From the NCBI RefSeq assembly GCF_950023065.1, contig NC_088677.1, forward strand, positions 63,947,469 through 64,011,468: a stretch of DNA of 64,000 nucleotides, in the 5' to 3' direction. Source of the stretch: Planococcus citri (lineage: Eukaryota > Arthropoda > Insecta > Hemiptera > Pseudococcidae). Positions 1 through 11,600 of the stretch are shown piece after piece (positions within the stretch are counted from its first letter, which is position 1; each line of letters starts with the position of its first letter). A program made the translations under genes and the position numbers. The notes below the pieces were generated by a model. The model had not been told where the DNA came from. It saw only the letters and a list, made by a program, of their open reading frames with translations, and did no database searches.

Positions 1-3000
1 AGTACATAAGCTGGCCACTTTCGAAATGAATATTCAAACATCTGGCTTACGAACAGAAAGAGTTTCCCCTTCGCATGGTCAAATGGTGGATTTTTTGCCC
101 TCAGATGAAGCGATAAACAACACGAAAAGCGCTTTTATTGCCATCAAAGCGTCTCAGTATTTAACATCGAAGCATTGCAGCAGGTAAACCTCTTATTTAT
201 ACTCATCCCTGATCCCACACTCGTATACCTTCTAGTAAATAATCGATTTATAGGAACAAATTTGCGATTTTATCATACTCGTAATTCAACAGGTTATCAG
301 TTAAGAAAAAAGAATGCACGGAGCAATTAAGTTCCATCAAATTATTCGGCACTAAATTAGGCGAAGTTTGCTCGGATATTTACAAAAATATAAAGTGCGA
401 TGCGAATACGACAAAGTATCGAAATTTGGACGGCTCGTGTAATAATCTTAAAACCCCATTTTGGGGCAGGAGCAACACTGCTTATAGAAGATTGCTGAAA
501 GCTGATTACGATGATGGTAATTTTTCACAAATTGGATTCGTTTTTACTTGCAGAATGCAGAGGATCGACCAATAATCCACTCGATGGTTTTCAGGTTTAT
601 ATGCGCTTTGTGGCACCACGAATGGCGGAAAAGAACTACCCAGCGCTAGATTAATTAGTACAACTTTGGCCGAACCTACTGAAATGTTGGATTTCAGTCA
701 CACTCAAGCTATGGCTATTTGGGGACTGTTTATAGGACACGATATGAGTTACACTCCTGCTTCGAATATGGGTAAGCATGCAAGCGATGGAGGAAAAAAT
801 TAAATATGCCTTTTCAATAGGATAGCAGGTATCACTATTAGGGTGTATCTTATTTATATAAATTATTATGGTAGAAAATTTCTTTTTCGTGTTTTTCCGC
901 TCCCACCCTCTGAAGTTGTTACGTCAGGTGAGAAAATCACACCATGAAATTTTCAGCACCCCTCCTCCTCCTCCCCCCGGTGAAAAATAAATGGAGCCAG
1001 TGAGCTTTCCAATTTAAAAAAATAATATGAAAAAATCTGTATCAGGGCAGCATTTTTAAAATTGTTCCAACACCTCAGTCAAGCTCCTACTTGGGTAAAA
1101 TCAACTTATATACCAATTTTAGCCCCCTATCTCCACCCAAAACTAACCAGTGGATTAGATGGGGAGAGCCCTTATTTATACCTACGAGTAAAAAAATATT
1201 TGATGACGCCCCAATGTAGTCGGATTTCATGAGAAAAATGTCTCCATTCACGTGAGTAAAAATAAGTCGTGTCGGGAATCACGCCCCCTTCCTATTTCAA
1301 AATAGGTGTATAAGTAATCAGAAAAATTGAAATTTTTACTTTTTTTTTACATTCTACTTAATCCTTGAAAGATGAATATTTTTAGATTTTTTTTATTCTA
1401 TATTTTAATCCTCGGATTTGGCCAATCTTCATCAGAAAAGCACTATGTCAGACATTTAAAAACTTGTAGGAAAAGGTACAATTTCTGACATTTTGACTTT
1501 GAGAAACATTGAAGTGGGTGTTTAGATCTTGAGTCTGACTTCCAACACCAAGAGCTTGAAATAAAAATTATTATGTCAAATTTTCACAGAAGACTTATTG
1601 ACGTTCTGGCATCTTGTAATATAAGACTTTTGAAGACCTGGTTTTTCTTGAAAAAAGAATTATCTAGAAGTATTCTGCTCAAAGATGAAAAAATTCCAAA
1701 AATGTAATTTGTACCTACAGGCATCAATTTTTAATCTTTTTAGATATTTTTCGATTTTGAGAGTTTCATAAAAGGAGACCAAAATCATTTGGAGGACCAG
1801 TCGATATTTTTCTTGAAAAAATGGTTAGGGATCTAAAAGTACTCTGCTCAGAAATGAAAAATTTTCAAAAAAAATTTGTACAGATGTGAATTTCTCATTT
1901 TTTTTGTTGATTTTTTTTTCGACTTTGAGGGGCTGGGTGGTGTCTGGTGAGTGGAGATTTGGATATAAGCCGGTACGACTTGAAAAAAACGTTATTGGAC
2001 AAGTTGCCTATTTTTAGAATTTAAGGGGCAACCGAGTTTTGAAAAAAAAAATGAGAAACATGAATTTTCGACCCTGGGAATGGGTAGTACTTTGGAAAAT
2101 AAACAAATTTTGTCATCATCAATTTTTGCATAATTTTAAAAATGAAGGGGCTAGGAATATTTTAATAGAAAAAAATAGAGAAAAACGTGTTTTTGACCTT
2201 GCGAATGAGTAGTATTTTAAAAAATAAACAAATTCTATCATTATGAAATTTTGCCTAACTTTGAAATTGAAGGGGTCAAAAATACTTTACAGTCAACCGA
2301 ACAATGTTGAAATCAATTCATAACTATAAAAATGAAATCAGCAAAATCGGGGGGGGGGGGGTATTAAAAATATGAAAAATATTTTTAAAAAAACAGAATA
2401 TTTCTGGCCCCTTTAATTTCAAAGTTAGGACAACAATTCATAATGACATAATTTGTTTATTTTCCAAAGAGACTCATTCCCATGGTCAAAAATACATTTT
2501 TCTCAATTTTTTTCAAAGCTCGGTTGCTCCTTGAATTTTACAGATAGGCAACTTGTCCATTTAAAACGTTATTTTCAAGTCGTCCCGATTATATCCAAAT
2601 CTGAAGTTTTGACATCCACTCACCAAAACACCCTGTAGGGGATCAACATGATTTGGGAGACTGGGGGAAGGGTTTTCCTGAAAAAGTGCTTAATCAGAAA
2701 TACTCTGCCCATAAATTAAAACTTTTCAAAAAATGTATACAGACATCAATTTTTTATTTTCCGCAAATTTGAGGGGCTCCCTAAAGGATCATTGGGGGGG
2801 GGGGGGTTCAACAATGGTTTTTTCTTGAAAATGGGATTATGTAGAACAATTATTCTAATGTGGAAATGGGACATTTTCAACAAATTTTACCTGATTTTGA
2901 TTTATTCTGATTTTTTCAACTTTGAGGGGCTCCTCACTGGGGGCCCAATATGGTTTGAAGGGTCGGAGAAAGTTTTGTCTAGAAGAGAGGATTATTTGGA

Positions 3001-6000
3001 AAAATTCTGACGCAGAAACAAAACATTTTCATAGATGAAACCTTTTTTTAATTTTTTGATTTCTTTTAAATGGGGGGGGGGGGGGCTACTGGCACCGCCA
3101 CTTTTTTTACAGATGGGGAAAATAAAAAATAGGGAATTATTTCCTCACCCGAGGTAACAACTGGGAGAGGGGGTGGGAGGTGGGAAATTCCAACTTTGCA
3201 AAGGTTTACCCTAATCACAAAGTATACGTAATTTTTTTTTTTTAGTAAATATCAAGACTCCGATTACTTGTTGCACAAATGATGGAAGACCACTACCTCC
3301 GCGATACAATCACATTTCATGTGCGCCGATAACCATACCACACACTGACATATTTTATAACAAATTTTTTCAATCTTGTATGAATTACGTCAGATCACTA
3401 CCCGCCATGAGACCCGAATGTACTTTAGGGCCCACTGAACAGGTAAGCAACAACAAATTATCCTACCTATATACAAAAGTAAATACACAGATGAAGGTCA
3501 ATAGCCAACCTTTACTTAGGTTACTTTTTCAGATAATTTATGACGAATACACATATCCACATGGATACCTACATCGTATTTCGTTTGTCTGATTAGATGA
3601 ATCAAGCCTCACATTTTCTCGACGGTAGCGTAATTTATGGTTCAACTGAAGCCAAAGCTAAATCTCTGCGATCTATGTGGGGTGGAAGGCTTATAACATC
3701 GATGCAGAAAAATGGTGCTGAATATCCTCCATTGTCAGATCGAAATAAAATAGCTTGCCATCTACTAAATAATTCCAATTGTTATAATGCCGGTGAGTAT
3801 TTGCACTACGATAAATGGTATTCATTTTTACGTTTCGTTTTTGGGGGGGGGGGGGGGGGGGGTATATAGGTACCTGAATTTCGGCATAATCACGTGGAAT
3901 ATTTCTGTTTTTATTTGTAGGTGACATGAGAGTGAATTCGCATCCTCAATTAAGTGTACTTCACACGTTATTCATTCGAGAACACAATCGAATCGCTGAT
4001 ACTTTGGCCACATTGAATAATCACTGGGACGACGAACTTTTATTTCAAGAGACTAAAAAGATAGTAATTGCTGAGATTCAGCATATCACCTACACTCAAT
4101 GGTTGCCTCGAATTTTAGGTACATACTCAAGTTTACAAAGTTGATTTTCAATTTATTTCAATTTAAAAGCACAAAAAATGTACCTACGCATTTTTATAGG
4201 GATCTAATCGTTCATCCCGAATGCACCTAATATTTTTCATTTCAATTCATTTTATTCAGGTAAAAAATATTTCGCCCATCATATCAAAATTTCACACCTC
4301 GAATCAGAAGATTTGTACAACGATCAAGTTGAACCAACAGTTAGTAATTCGTTCGCAACAGCCGCACTCCCATTTATAAATTCCATGTTGGATGGCGAAA
4401 TTGGGTAAAATATCAACTTTTTAATCAAAAGCATAATAAGATCAGATTGGCCATTGCTCTTAAAATTTTACAAAGTTTTTCATTACTTTTTCTCCTCGTT
4501 ACTCAACTGCCCATCGACCGCACAGTGGGCCACAGACCCCCCAAAAACGACGATAATTCGGATTTAACCCTCATCAATGTGTAATATGTCGATTGATATG
4601 TTTTCGAGGTCGTAGAATTCGAATCTGCACTTATTTTTTTTGTAGTGGTGGGGGGTGAGGCGTGGGGAGCGGGAAAATTTCAAATGTTGCTTATATTATC
4701 GTGTAATATATCGATTAATATGTTTTCGAGGTCGTAGAGTTCGAATCTGAAGTTATTTTTTTGGTAGCGGTTGGGCGTTGAGGCGTGGGGACGGGGAATT
4801 TCAAATTCTGCTTGTATTATCGTGTAATATATCGATTAATATGTTTTCAAGGTCGTAGAGTTCGAATATAGAGTTATTTTTTTGGTAGGGATTAAAAGTG
4901 AGGCGTGGAGAGGTGAAAAATTCCAAATTTTGCTCATATTATTGTTTAATATGCCGTTTGTTATGTTTTTGAGGTTGTTTATAATGTTGATTTGAAAAAA
5001 TCATTTTATACCTCAAATAATGTATTTCAATCAAAATCGAATCGAGTATATCATGATTCGATCCTAAAATTGCGATATATCCGCAATTGTGAAGAAAATT
5101 GATGTATTTTTAATAGAAAAATGGACCTGCAGAGCAAATGTGCAATTTTGTGCAAAAAATCGCGAAAGCATAGTATACACCACTCCAAAATACACCTTCC
5201 TATGCAGAAGAGAACACATTGTCTTGCCATGTTCTATAAGTTTTAGACCAAAATATGTTCCGATTTCGTGTAAAAAACTGTAAACATTAAAAATCAGTGG
5301 TATAAAAAAACATCAAAAAGTAAATTTGGAATTTTTCACTTCCCCACGCCTCACCCTCACCCCTACAAAAAAAATAAGTGCAGATTCGAATTCTACAACC
5401 TCGAAAACATATCAATCGACATATTACACAATAATATTAGCAAAATGTGAAGTTGCCTCCTCCCCGCGCCTCACCCCCCACCCCTACCAAAAAAATAACT
5501 CCGGATTCGAACTCTACGACCTCGAAAACATATTAATCGATATATTACACGATAATATCAGCAACATTTGAAATTTTTCCTCTCCCCACGCCTCACCCCC
5601 CACCCCTACGAAAAAAATAAGTGCAGATTCGAATTCTACGACCTCGAAAACATATTATTCGACGTATTGCACATCGATGAGGGTTGAATTCGAATTATCG
5701 CCGTTTTTGGGGGGTCTGTGGCCCACTGTGGACCGTAATATGATCGAGTGCAATTAAAAATCGAAAAATATGGTTTCAACAGGTTATATTTGGAAGATCG
5801 TAATGTAATGGATATTACTCAGTTGAAAAACCATTTCACTCAGCAATCGCTTTTGACTGAAAATACGTATTTCGATAGTATAGTTCGAGGCTTGGCAACT
5901 CAAAGTTCTCAAAAAATTGATACAACTTTTTCTGAAGCAGTAAGAACGCGAATATTCCATTTATGATAACATTAAGATGTCATCCATGCTTGATTTTCTC

Positions 6001-6887
6001 AACATTTTTTCCCCCAGGTGACTCATTATTGGTACAGTTCATCGGGAAATTTTGGAATGGACTTGTTCAGTTTGGACATTCAAAGAGGTCGAGATCACGG
6101 TATACCCAGCTACGTGAATTTTAGAAAAATTTGCAACTTGACCGAGCCAAATTCATTCAAGGATCTTCGTGGCATCATCTCTCAAGGTGTACGAACATTT
6201 TTCTCGACTAATACGTACTTATCTATCAGCTTTTAAATTTCCTTCATTTTCAGCCCCCCTCCCCCCTAATGACCTGCGTAGGTAGTTTAATTAAATAAAA
6301 TCTTGCAGGTCATCACTCGTTTGGAGAAAGTGTATCGAAAAGTCAATGATGTAGATTTGATCGTTGGTGCAATCGCCGAACATCCACTGAAAGATGCCAT
6401 GGTTGGGCCCACATTGCAGTGCATTATTAGTGAACAATTTTCAAGATCGAGAATAGCGGATAGATTTTTTTACGACAACACCGGGCAATCCGGATCATTT
6501 TCTAAAGGTATCGAATTTTTGAATATGGAGGGAGAAGAAGGGTAATGCGAAAAAAAGCCTATTAACGATTCATTTTTTGACGATTTTTCGACAGCCCAAT
6601 TGGAACAGATACGTAGATCCAATCTTGCGAGGATATTTTGCGACAATGGTAATAACGTAACGTGGATGCAAAAAGATGTTTTTCAAGTTCCCGATGAAAT
6701 AAGGTAAGAAATGTTCATCTGCGAAACTCTTAAGCATATACCAAATACCACAAAGTGAAAAAGTTCTCAATACACACATTCCTTATAATGAATCAATTTC
6801 AGAAATAACTTATTGAACTGTCGAGAAACTGCCATACCATTCGTGAATCTATCGGTTTGGAAAGAAGAAAAAGATGATGAACGATGA
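1..6887 (+). CDS. Heme peroxidase-like protein, probable pseudoenzyme (3' part of gene)
   Basis: Twelve exons: 1-183, 293-516, 595-771, 3246-3442, 3597-3792, 3921-4118, 4260-4404, 5783-5939, 6018-6188, 6309-6507, 6595-6703, 6803-6887 (TGA). Phases join throughout and give about 679 codons; the 5' end lies before the window. It is an animal heme peroxidase (chorion peroxidase/peroxinectin type): LDGSCNNL, FLDGSVIYGS, LHTLFIREHNR, AEIQHITYTQWLP, RGLATQSSQKID and IQRGRDHG are all present in order. Family members are usually secreted and oxidise substrates with H2O2. Odd: the proximal-heme block reads SFATAALPFINSM where active members have AAFRFGHS, so the heme-ligand His is Asn and the nearby Arg is Pro. 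The distal block reads WGLFIGHD instead of WGQFIDHD, so the heme-linked Asp is Gly. The Asn before IQRGRDHG is Asp. The distal His and catalytic Arg remain. The fold is clear; loss of peroxidase activity is inferred. Confidence 0.9.
836..3214. repeat. Large fold-back (inverted-repeat) element in peroxidase intron
   Basis: This element fills the 2.5-kb intron between peroxidase exons 3 and 4. The outer ends match inversely: ATTAGGGT near 838 against ACCCTAAT near 3213, and GTTGTTACGTCAGGTGAG (about 917) against the complement of CACCCGAGGTAACAAC (about 3150). An inner arm from about 1970 to 2230 matches the complement of 2400-2600. TCAC flanks both ends (832-835 and 3215-3218), a possible 4-bp target duplication. 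No coding capacity was seen. Several poly-G runs of 10 or more bases lie inside. The arms are diverged, so it is old; class unknown. Confidence 0.6.
3843..3862 (+). repeat. Poly-G tract of 20 bases
   Basis: Twenty consecutive G residues sit in the 128-bp peroxidase intron 3793-3920. Shorter G runs occur at about 2350, 2796 and 3072 in the upstream intron. The exact length is prone to sequencing error, and in RNA the tract could form a G-quadruplex close to the 3' splice site. Confidence 0.9.
4521..5730. mobile_element. 1.2-kb fold-back element with tandemly repeated arms
   Basis: The element lies in the intron between peroxidase exons 7 and 8. It begins CACAGTGGGCCACAGACC and ends with the inverse, GGTCTGTGGCCCACTGTG. 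GACCG is duplicated at 4516-4520 and 5731-5735, a 5-bp target-site duplication. Each arm is about 400 bp and holds roughly three modules of about 120 bp, each with TATGTTTTCGAGGTCGTAGA and a GAGGCGTGGGG-type block; the right arm holds them in reverse. The centre (about 4980-5320) is unique A/T-rich DNA. No transposase is present, so it is a non-autonomous fold-back or long-TIR MITE. TIRs starting CAGTGGGCC recall hAT elements, but the 5-bp duplication does not fit hAT (8 bp). Confidence 0.75.
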
Positions 6888-8624
6888 GTGAATATATACG
6901 CATTTAATTTGAGGTTTTATATAAATTTATGGGTAGCATTATTTAGTTTTGCTTCGATACAATGTGACGAGATTAATTAAATGTTCTAAAATGTTGTACG
7001 TTTCATTTCACTGCATTAGTTTATCGATTCGATGATTAGGTAAATCTTTAATGAATCGCGAACTTTTTTCGTTTAAGCATAGCCATCGACTCGATGAATA
7101 CTTACAGGCAGACAGACGACCATGAAAGGCTAAACAGGTTGTTCTGTGGTGAGGGGGAAAGAGAAGTGCTCTCCGATGAGCTCGCAATAGTTCGAAATTT
7201 TCTTTTGATTTTCTTAGCTAAACTGCTGCGTAAAAAAATTTGAAAAAGGGATCTACCTCGAATATGCTTAATTCATAAGTAACTCACTCATTCCACTGGT
7301 CTCACAATAGAAACACAGAATGACATCTGCATAAAAATGAATAGGTAGATACCTACCTATTAATATTCCATTAAAAATTCAACACAAAGATCGACTTCAA
7401 AATAACAAAACAAAAAAAAAGTTTATTTTTCTTCTGATACAGAAAAAAATTACCCTAATACCTGTAACTCCATGATCCAGACCATTGTAAAACCTGAGTA
7501 AAATCTTTTTTTCACTTCCATACCTAATTTACGTAAATACCTCTACGTATGAGGTTTTTTATGCGTATGTCAGGCGTTGCTTTTCCAGCTCGAGGCTCAT
7601 GTTCTCATCATTATGAGAAAATCTTTGGTATCTGAAAGCGAAATTTCCGCTTTAATTTCTTACTCAGTCATAAACTTAGAATAATTCTCATATAATGTGC
7701 AATGCTCCAAATACCAAAGCAGTGGTGATCATAGGTATTAGTATAGCGATTGAAAAGCTGCATTTGATTTTTTTCTATGTACATTTTCAACTTATCGTAA
7801 TAGGTACATCAGATATTACGAGTACTTTGTGCACTTGCAATCAACAAATTCATTTCCTTCTTTTTTGAAAATTCCACTCAAAATCAAGAAAGAATTTCAC
7901 CCACAAATACTCAAAATCAAAAACCCTCCCAAAAAAGTAGGGAAAATTCATCGTTAACCCTACGAAAATTGTTCAAAATTCCACTCGAAATTATCTCAAA
8001 AAAATCCAACAAAATAAAAAAAATAATCCTTCAAAAATTCGTGTGTGAAAAAAAAAATACAGTAGGTATAAGAAAAAGTCCTAAAACGGGTTCAGAAAAA
8101 TAATCTGCAATCTTCCCAAAGTCGTGTACATATTTCCAAGAGTCAAAGAAGCAAATCACAAAAATTCCGATCCTATTTCCAAAGGATAGAATGGCGATCA
8201 ACTTCAGCATATGAACTAATATTTCATTTCAGTCCTTTTTCCCCCTTTCTTCAATAAAGATTAGCTCCATAAACTGTTTTTGCGATTTTCAAAAATTGAT
8301 TAAAAAGCTCAAAATTTGATTCTGAGTTGAGTGAACTTTTGATCAGTCAAATCGCAGCTCAATCTGAGCTAATAGGTGTCTAGTAAAGTTTTTATGTTTA
8401 GAATTAGTCACGATTATATCGATCTTCTCTTTATATATTTTGACAGAGATGCGAAGCGCGATTCGCACATTTTTTCAATACTGTACTTTACAGTGTTGCA
8501 ATATCGTTTTTAGGATTTTTCATCGATATCGCAACACATTAGACGTAGGTAATTTCCCATCGTCAAACAACATGAAAAAATAGCATTCTATCAAATCACT
8601 TCGATTTCTTCTACTGTCTCAATC
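6888..8624. other. Intergenic, peroxidase 3' end to PEX1 3' end
   Basis: These are convergent 3' ends. The stretch is A/T-rich with no supported coding exon or RNA gene. It contains a palindromic tract of TAGGTAG/CTACCTA words near 7345-7362, a word type scattered across the window. Confidence 0.6.
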
Positions 8625-11600
8625 TCAAAATCTCATTGCTTGGATAAAAACGATGTATCTAAAACGTCTGTACGCAGCTAACACTAACCAGCTGTGTACC
8701 TTCCTATATTCATATGGTCGACACAAAAGGTTTAAAAAAAATCAAAAGCCACAGCTAGAAAATACCCATCACCAACGAACACGAAACTTACATTCTCTCG
8801 TAATTCAGCCTTTCTTCCATTTTCAACGATGGTTTCGTTTCTTTCACAGCTTCGATCAAAGATTCCATACGAAGTTTCGTATCATTCTAAAACGAGCAAA
8901 TGGAATTAATTATTTTCACAATAATATTACTGAAAAGTTTGAATATAAGATCAACAGCGTTACGATTATGACAAACAAGAACATGGGTAATATACATGTG
9001 GCATAGGCCGGGGAAAATTGTAAATTGTAAATAAAAAATGAAAAAAAAAAGGCGAATATTCGAAATCACCATCTATGAAACGAACACTCACCTCTTCCGA
9101 CATTTCCAGATCAGTTTCTGCGGAAATCAGGTCTGTAAAAAAACAAGTACAAATGAATTTTTACTTTACAACATTATCGACCCGAAAAAACATAATTCAT
9201 CTCTACTTACCCACTCGGCAATTCTTCATATGAGCGGTATAAAAAACCGCTTGTAGATCGGCGCCGGTGAACCCTTCGGTAACTTGAGCAATAAGGTGAA
9301 GATCAACATCTTCAAGAATCTCGGTAGAGGAACAAATCACTTTTAAAATCGATAACCTCTCGTCCTATTCAAGAGAACATAAAATCGTTACTCGACGAAA
9401 TTCACGCACAATGATGGAAATTTCGATTAGGTATCTTACTTGATTAGGCAGAGGACAATACACCATAGACCCTAATCTACCGGGTCTCAATAAAGCAGGA
9501 TCAATTAGATCAGGTCTCGAGGTAGCAGCAAGAACCCATACTCCGGATACACTTTCAACGCCGTCTAATTCGGTTAGCAGTTGATTAACAACACGATCGG
9601 TTACGCCGGTGATATCGTTTCCTCGCCTGAAATGATCACAGATTAAGATGAAAAAATCGGTAGCGTTTTTCAGCGAAATTGAAAATGTTGAATGCGTACC
9701 TGGGAGCTAAACTTTCAAATTCGTCGAAGAAAAGTATACACGGTTTAGCATTTTGAGCTCTGAAAATCACGTAAGAATGATTAGATTAAAACTAAATAAA
9801 AAATACGAGCTGAAAAATGGGATATGTACCTTCGAAAAGTATTCCTAACACCTTCTTCGCTTTCACCGACATATTTCGATAACAATTCTGGACCCTGAAA
9901 TCGTTACGAAAAAATTAATCACGCTGATTCGTAACATATTGGCAAATGAGGGCTTTCAAATTGACAACCTTTATCGAAATAAAATTCAATGAAGATTCAC
10001 CTGCGACAGCACCAGCCAATAACGTTTTACCGGATCCAGGTGCTCCGTATAATAATACACCGGACGGCATTTTCAAAGGGCATTGCTTGAATACTTTAGG
10101 GTACTACGAAACAGAAAATACAACGATGAAATAAATCAATATTGAAAATAAAAACACACACATTCGAGAAATGCTCACTTTTGACGGCCATATTAATATT
10201 TCAGTCAACAACTGCTTAGCAGTATCAAGTCCACCGACATTTTTCCACGTGATAGACGAATTCTTATGAAAATCAACACCTTTCAGTGAAACGGGAACGA
10301 TTTCGGAGACGGCTGTGTCAACATCTTGTTCGTTGACCGAAATTTGATCGATTTTTGGACATATCTTTACTGTAACGTGATGAAAAACATGAATTACACT
10401 TGAACTTCAACTCGAATTCGATGGAATAAAAGTAATTTACCTTGACGTTTAATAGCTTCGAAATAAATTCTGTCGACTAGATCGGAAATATCCTGTATAC
10501 AGTATCCTTCTAACCGCTGAACAACATCGTCCAAATACTCGGATTTCAAAGTATTAATCGAGATATGATACTTCTCGGTTAGAAACTGGAGCAAAGATTC
10601 ACGTCGTGCGTTCTACACAAACACAAAAAGTCAAATAAGTTCAACGAAGTAGCCCTAAATATTACAATAAATCTTTCGATGTTTCTTGATAACAAGAACG
10701 AACCTGATCTAAAGCTGGTAACCGTTTCTTGATAGAAAATATCGGTGCTCCTCGCGCACTATACAAACTGGATTCGAACGATGAAATATTCGTAGCAGTG
10801 GCCATCACAGTAATTTGATGCGAAACGTAGGAACGGATGAGATCACTAAGCATCGTCGATAATCTGAACAGAACGAGAAAAATGTTCGATATTATACCAA
10901 TATACGTACATTTCGGTAAAACCACAATAGAACAACACAACGTACCTGTTCGTGTACGAAGATACGGATTTTTCGTTATGCTGCTGATCACTCTGCTTGG
11001 ACGTAACGAACATAACATCAAGATCATCAAAAATAATCACCGAAGGCTGGAAATGCACACATTCTCTGAAAATTGACTCGAAAATGGTCTTCAATTTGGC
11101 AACTAATTTTCCTGCAGAAAGAAAACACCATTAATACACCTTGAAATAACGATAACCAGCAAAAATCTGTTCAACGGTACCTTTCAAGGACTTGCACTCT
11201 ACGATTTTGACAAAGACTCCGTAATTCGATTGAGCTAATTCATCACCAAGTAACTTTACAAGACTAGTTTTACCAGAACCGCTATCACCTAAGATAAAAC
11301 ACACACATTGAAATTAAAATTCCAGCGAGTTACACAATAAAAAGAAAAAAAACACGACGAACCTTCGACAATGACGTGATTAGAATTCACGACCGAACTT
11401 TCATTTTTTAAATTTCTCAAAAATCCAAGTTCCAACAATACGGTCGAGTGAAGTTCTTGAATAACATCTTTATAAAAACTACAACCCACGTGAAAATAAA
11501 GAGAAAAAAAAAAATTAAAACTAATTCAAATTTTTACAAATTAAAAAATACCAAAATACTTCATACGACTTTCATACCTAAAATTCAGCAAGTCCAAACT

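Noticed and set aside
3691..3927. Minus-strand frame with a proline run opposite peroxidase exon 5
   Set aside because: It is the reverse of an exon plus the poly-G tract; no support as a gene.
4521..5730. hAT element
   Set aside because: The end sequence is suggestive, but the visible duplication is 5 bp (GACCG), and the 8-bp flanks do not match when aligned for hAT ends.
1..6887. Processed pseudogene of a peroxidase
   Set aside because: Introns are present, all phases join and no stop interrupts 679 codons, so this is a spliced gene that lost catalytic residues, not a retrocopy.
8653..9256. Plus-strand frames opposite the last PEX1 exons
   Set aside because: They lie opposite real PEX1 exons and introns and have no recognisable domain.
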